From Fibrisoma montanum (lineage in GTDB: Bacteria > Bacteroidota > Bacteroidia > Cytophagales > Spirosomataceae): a stretch of DNA of 64,000 bases. Shown piece by piece: positions 60,684-64,000 of this stretch (positions are counted from its first letter, which is position 1; each line of letters starts with the position of its first letter). The stretch lies in assembly GCF_003583365.1 (NCBI RefSeq), contig NZ_QXED01000002.1, positions 124,001 to 188,000 of the forward strand, read 5' to 3'. Under the pieces are notes generated by a model, which did not search any database, had not been told where the DNA came from, and saw only the letters and a program-made list of their open reading frames with translations. The translations under genes and the position numbers were made by a program.

Positions 60684-63600
60684 TCAGAAGTCGCAGTTGA
60701 TACCGAGTGAAATCACGCGGGGGGTGGGCCAGTGGCCGTTGTCGACGCCCCGTTCCTGGATGTTGGCCCCCGTTACGTCCGGATCAAGTCCTGAATACTT
60801 CGTGATCGTAAATAGATTTTGACCACTAACGTACACGCGCGCGCCCCGAACGTTGAGCCGGTTAGTCAGGGTTTTGGGCAGGTTGTACCCAAGCTCAATG
60901 TTCCGTACCCGAACGTAGGAAGCGTTTTCGAGCCAGCGGTCGCTGTAGGCGAGGTTGTTCGAGATAATCCCCTGATCATTGGCTTCCAGGCCCAGTCGCG
61001 GATCGCTCGTGTCGGTGTTGTTGGGTGTCCACGGGCTGATGTCCCGGCGGAAGTTGGTGTTCTGGTAGCTGTCCAGAATCCGCCGGATGTCGTTGTAGAC
61101 CGTATAGCCAAAAATGCCGATCAGCTGAACGTTCAGGTTGAAGTTTTTATACGACCCGTTAAACTGCGCACCGGTTTGCAGCGACGGCCAGGGCGACGTA
61201 ACAAACTGCCGGTCGTTGACGTCGATGCGGCCGTCGTTGTTGGCATCCTCGTAGCGGATATCGCCTGGTTTGGCGTTCGGCTGGATCAGCGAACCGTCGG
61301 GCCCCCGGTAGTTATTGATCTCCTCCTGGGTCTGAAAGAGGCCGTTCGTTTTCAGCACAAACCACTGACCCACCGGATTGCCCACCTGCGACCGCGTGTT
61401 GCCGCTGACGATGTAGTTGATGTCCTGCCCCTGGTTGCCGACGTTCTCGACCCGGTTGCGGATGGTGGTGAAATTACCCGATACGTCCCACTTGAAGGCG
61501 TTTTCGTTATTGCGGTACGTCGCCGAGAACTCGACCCCCCGGTTGCGGATGGAAGCCGTGTTCACGTATGGATTTCCCCGCAGGTTACCCAGGTAGCCCG
61601 GTACGGTGAGGTTCAGGATGGCATCCGACGACAGGGAGTTATACACGTTGAATTCAGCCGTAATGCGGTTGTTCAGGAAACTGGCCGTCAGCCCGTAGTT
61701 CTGCTGAATCCGCTCTTCCCAGCGCAGGTTCGGGTTGGCCAGCTGCGCCTGATAGGCTCCGACGTTCGCGGTTTGGCCGTCGCCGAAAATGGCCCGGGGG
61801 TTGTTGTTGATAAAGGCCGTATACGGGAAGGAGCCCAGCGTCGGCACCACAATCCCCAGCTTGCCGTACGAAGCGCTCAGCTTCAGATCGGAGATCCAGT
61901 CTACGTTGAAAAATTTCTCTTCACTGATGCGCCACGCACCCGCTATTGATGGGAAGAAACCCGTTCGGTAGTTCGGACCGAACCGCGAATCCTGGTCGAC
62001 GCGCCCGGTCAGGGTCAGCAGGTAGCGGTCGTTGTAGGTATAATTGATCCGGCCCAGATACCCCAGAATGCGGTAGTACTCGGGCGTACCGCCGGCCGAC
62101 GTAGCGATGCCCGAAGCGGCCCCGATCGTGGGCAGGTACTGACCACCGGCAAACGCCAGGTTTGTGCGGCCGCCCGTGGTCACGTCGCGTCGGGTGTTTT
62201 GCTGGCTGATCCCCACCACGCCGTTGATGTTGTGCAGACCAAACGTCCGGTTAAAGTTCAGCGTGTGTTCAAACAGGAGGCTCGTGAACCGCGAACGGTC
62301 TTCATTGATCGAACTGGGAACGGGGGCTGCGTTGTACTGATACACACCCACCCGGCGGAGGTTCTGCGTGTAGTCGAAGCTGGCATCCAGACCGGCGTTG
62401 AAGCGATAGGAGAGCCAGTCGGCGAACTTGAACTCCAGGAAGGCGTTGCCGACCAGCCGGGCGAAGTTGCTCCGGTTGCTGGACAGATTTCGGGCGGCCA
62501 CGGGGTTGTAGGCGTACGAGATGCTGTTGATCGAACCGATACCGTAGCCCTCCGGATTCGTTGGGCTGATGTAGCTGGGGTCCTGAACCGGAATTACGGG
62601 CAGGTTGTAGGCCATATCGTAGATCGGATTGGTTCCTATCGGCTGGTTCTGCACGTTGGAGTTCGTCAGCACTACGTTCTCGCCGAAGGTAAAGCGCCCG
62701 AATTCGTTGCGGGTATTGATCCGCAGACTGGCCCGGTTGAAATTGCTGCCGATGACGTAGCCCGTATTGTTGAAATAACTGCCCGACAGCAGGTACCGGC
62801 CCGTTTTCGTCCCCCCCGACAGGGTCAGGTTATAATCCTGTAAACTGCCGGTCCGCAGCACCTGATCCTGCCAGTCGGTGTCGATAGCCGGGTTGAACGT
62901 TCCTTCGGCTACGCTGACGGGCGGGGTTTGGCCTGAGTTCTGGTACTGCGTACGCTGCAGGGCCGCAAACTCCGACGCGTTCATGACGTCCCAGCGTTTG
63001 TACGCCTGCTGTATGCCGTATTTGCCCGTGAACGAAACCCGCGCCGGGCCTTCCTTGCCCTGCTTGGTGGTGATGATGACCACGCCATTGGCCGCCCGGG
63101 ACCCGTAGATAGCAGCCGCCGACGCGTCTTTCAGAATCTGGATGGATTCAATGTCGTCGGTATTGATCGTCGGGTTGGCATCGGCAATCATGCCATCGAT
63201 GACGTAGAGGGGTTCCGTATTCAGGAAGCTGGCTACCCCCCGGATCTGGATGGACGCCTGCTGACCCGGCACCCCCGTATTACGTACGGTAACGCCCGGC
63301 GACAGTCCCTGGATGGACTCGGGCAGCGACTGCGCCGTGACGCGGTTCGCTTCGGTAGGGTTGATGACCGCGTTGGCTCCCGTTACGTCACGCTTCCGTA
63401 CGGCCTGATACCCGATCACCACCACCTCCTCCAGTGTCCGGTTGTCGGGTACCAGCTGCACGTTGATGGTGGTCTGGTTGCCGATGGCCACGTCCTGGGA
63501 CACGTAGCCCACACTCGAAATGGTGAGCGTAGTGGCCTGGTCGCTGACGTTCAGGACAAAGTTGCCGTTCGCGTCGGTGTTGGTACCGTTGTTCGTTCCT

Positions 63601-64000
63601 TTTTCGATGACGTTGGCACCGGGCAGGCCCTGTCCTGTTTCATCCGTTATCTGACCGCTGATGCGTTTCACCTGCGGGGCAACGGCCGCCAACGCCGATT
63701 CAGTCAGGACGCCGGCCGAGGGTATGGTCCCGGCCATGTCGTTTTTTGCGTCCCGCGGGGCTTCGGCTGCCGGTGTTTCGGCCGGCTGAATCACGAACAG
63801 CTTTTCCTTGATTTTCGTATAGCGAAGCCCCTGCGGACGTAGCAACTGGAGCAACGCTTCTTCGAGCGAAGCCCCTTCAGGGACTACGCTGGTCTGTCGG
63901 CTGGCGACCAGTTGATCATCGTACGCGAAACTGACCCCGAACCGACGTTCGAGATCCGACAGGGCCTTCTTGAGCGGTCGGGTGCGAACGGCCCGGCTTG
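60684..64000 (-). CDS. SusC/RagA-family protein with N-terminal STN domain (cut by window edge)
   Basis: A SusC-type transporter open at its 5' end; about 1105 residues are visible and the signal peptide is outside. The frame continues to the edge through LKKALSDLERRFGVSFAYDD and SLEEALLQLLRPQGLRYTK, which is an STN (secretin/TonB short N-terminal) domain; an internal TTG at 63854 is not the start. A CarboxypepD_reg-like domain (VKRISGQITDETGQGLPGAN), the plug (LYVIDGMIADANP, IQILKDASAAAIYGSRAANG) and the barrel follow, ending VISLGINCDF. An STN domain usually signals to a FecR anti-sigma factor, so an ECF sigma/FecR pair is expected beyond the right edge. Confidence 0.93.
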   Translation of the reverse strand, partial: SRAVRTRPLKKALSDLERRFGVSFAYDDQLVASRQTSVVPEGASLEEALLQLLRPQGLRYTKIKEKLFVIQPAETPAAEAPRDAKNDMAGTIPSAGVLTESALAAVAPQVKRISGQITDETGQGLPGANVIEKGTNNGTNTDANGNFVLNVSDQATTLTISSVGYVSQDVAIGNQTTINVQLVPDNRTLEEVVVIGYQAVRKRDVTGANAVINPTEANRVTAQSLPESIQGLSPGVTVRNTGVPGQQASIQIRGVASFLNTEPLYVIDGMIADANPTINTDDIESIQILKDASAAAIYGSRAANGVVIITTKQGKEGPARVSFTGKYGIQQAYKRWDVMNASEFAALQRTQYQNSGQTPPVSVAEGTFNPAIDTDWQDQVLRTGSLQDYNLTLSGGTKTGRYLLSGSYFNNTGYVIGSNFNRASLRINTRNEFGRFTFGENVVLTNSNVQNQPIGTNPIYDMAYNLPVIPVQDPSYISPTNPEGYGIGSINSISYAYNPVAARNLSSNRSNFARLVGNAFLEFKFADWLSYRFNAGLDASFDYTQNLRRVGVYQYNAAPVPSSINEDRSRFTSLLFEHTLNFNRTFGLHNINGVVGISQQNTRRDVTTGGRTNLAFAGGQYLPTIGAASGIATSAGGTPEYYRILGYLGRINYTYNDRYLLTLTGRVDQDSRFGPNYRTGFFPSIAGAWRISEEKFFNVDWISDLKLSASYGKLGIVVPTLGSFPYTAFINNNPRAIFGDGQTANVGAYQAQLANPNLRWEERIQQNYGLTASFLNNRITAEFNVYNSLSSDAILNLTVPGYLGNLRGNPYVNTASIRNRGVEFSATYRNNENAFKWDVSGNFTTIRNRVENVGNQGQDINYIVSGNTRSQVGNPVGQWFVLKTNGLFQTQEEINNYRGPDGSLIQPNAKPGDIRYEDANNDGRIDVNDRQFVTSPWPSLQTGAQFNGSYKNFNLNVQLIGIFGYTVYNDIRRILDSYQNTNFRRDISPWTPNNTDTSDPRLGLEANDQGIISNNLAYSDRWLENASYVRVRNIELGYNLPKTLTNRLNVRGARVYVSGQNLFTITKYSGLDPDVTGANIQERGVDNGHWPTPRVISLGINCDF

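Noticed and set aside
60819-61949. 376-residue antisense frame over SusC
   Set aside because: Same reasoning: the SusC frame is complete and conserved, and the antisense product has no recognisable feature.
1-64000. CRISPR array, tRNA or rRNA genes, insertion sequences, prophage
   Set aside because: I saw no regularly spaced identical repeats, no tRNA cloverleaf with a T-loop word, no transposase or phage protein, and coding density is normal throughout.

Overview
This window reads as chromosomal DNA of a GC-rich member of the Bacteroidota, most likely a Cytophagales bacterium of the Spirosomataceae type (Spirosoma/Fibrella-like). The grounds are three SusC/SusD-type outer-membrane pairs, many other TonB-dependent receptors, lipoproteins with typical lipoboxes, a bacillithiol enzyme (BshA), and promoters that match the Bacteroidota pattern TTG - 18-21 nt - TAnnTTTG. 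The placement is inferred from protein character, not from an rRNA gene. I see no tRNA, rRNA, CRISPR array, transposase or phage gene. Genes run off both edges.

Layout. 0-8.3 kb: a large propeller-type sensor, cut by the left edge, is divergent from a TonB receptor, a beta-helix lipoprotein and a beta-propeller phytase, which looks like a phytate/organic phosphate acquisition locus. 8.4-11.8 kb: a GliT-like thioredoxin-reductase-family enzyme, a REP-like palindrome, and a TetR-SDR-DUF6069 cluster with matching operators. 12-17 kb: a SusC/SusD pair. 17.1-19.2 kb: a methyltransferase-SDR-TetR cluster in which three copies of one operator surround two promoters. 19.3-23 kb: MOSC protein, GH15 enzyme and RhaT-like symporter. 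23.2-26.8 kb: a metal operon (Cys/His-rich exported protein, TonB receptor, CDF exporter). 26.9-28.7 kb: two small membrane proteins and an AraC regulator.

28.8-37.4 kb is a copper/zinc island: Cys-rich exported protein, TonB receptor, BNR-repeat protein with a CQCC motif, small lipoprotein, SCO protein, an MbnP/MbnH pair (copper-binding protein and its diheme enzyme), then an AztD-like His-rich protein under a 51-bp perfect palindrome. 37.6-51.1 kb: a methyltransferase, then a same-strand run SusC-SusD-lipoprotein-M14-M20-M14, probably a peptide-harvesting system. 51.4-52.7 kb: a divergent MerC-domain / acidic lipoprotein pair with palindromic operators. 52.7-57.9 kb: housekeeping and lipid genes (TapB-like protein, UbiA prenyltransferase, BshA, NDH-2, fatty-acid hydroxylase). 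58-64 kb: SusC (STN type)-SusD-GH43, an arabinose-type glycan locus, cut by the right edge.

The most interesting signal is regulatory. A palindrome of the form TGCAACAnTGTTGCA lies over the -33 element of four promoters scattered over 43 kb (GliT-like enzyme, AztD-like protein, MerC protein, acidic lipoprotein), with a TAnnTTTG box 18-21 nt away each time. I infer a zinc-responsive (Zur/Fur-family) regulon; the regulator itself is not in the window.
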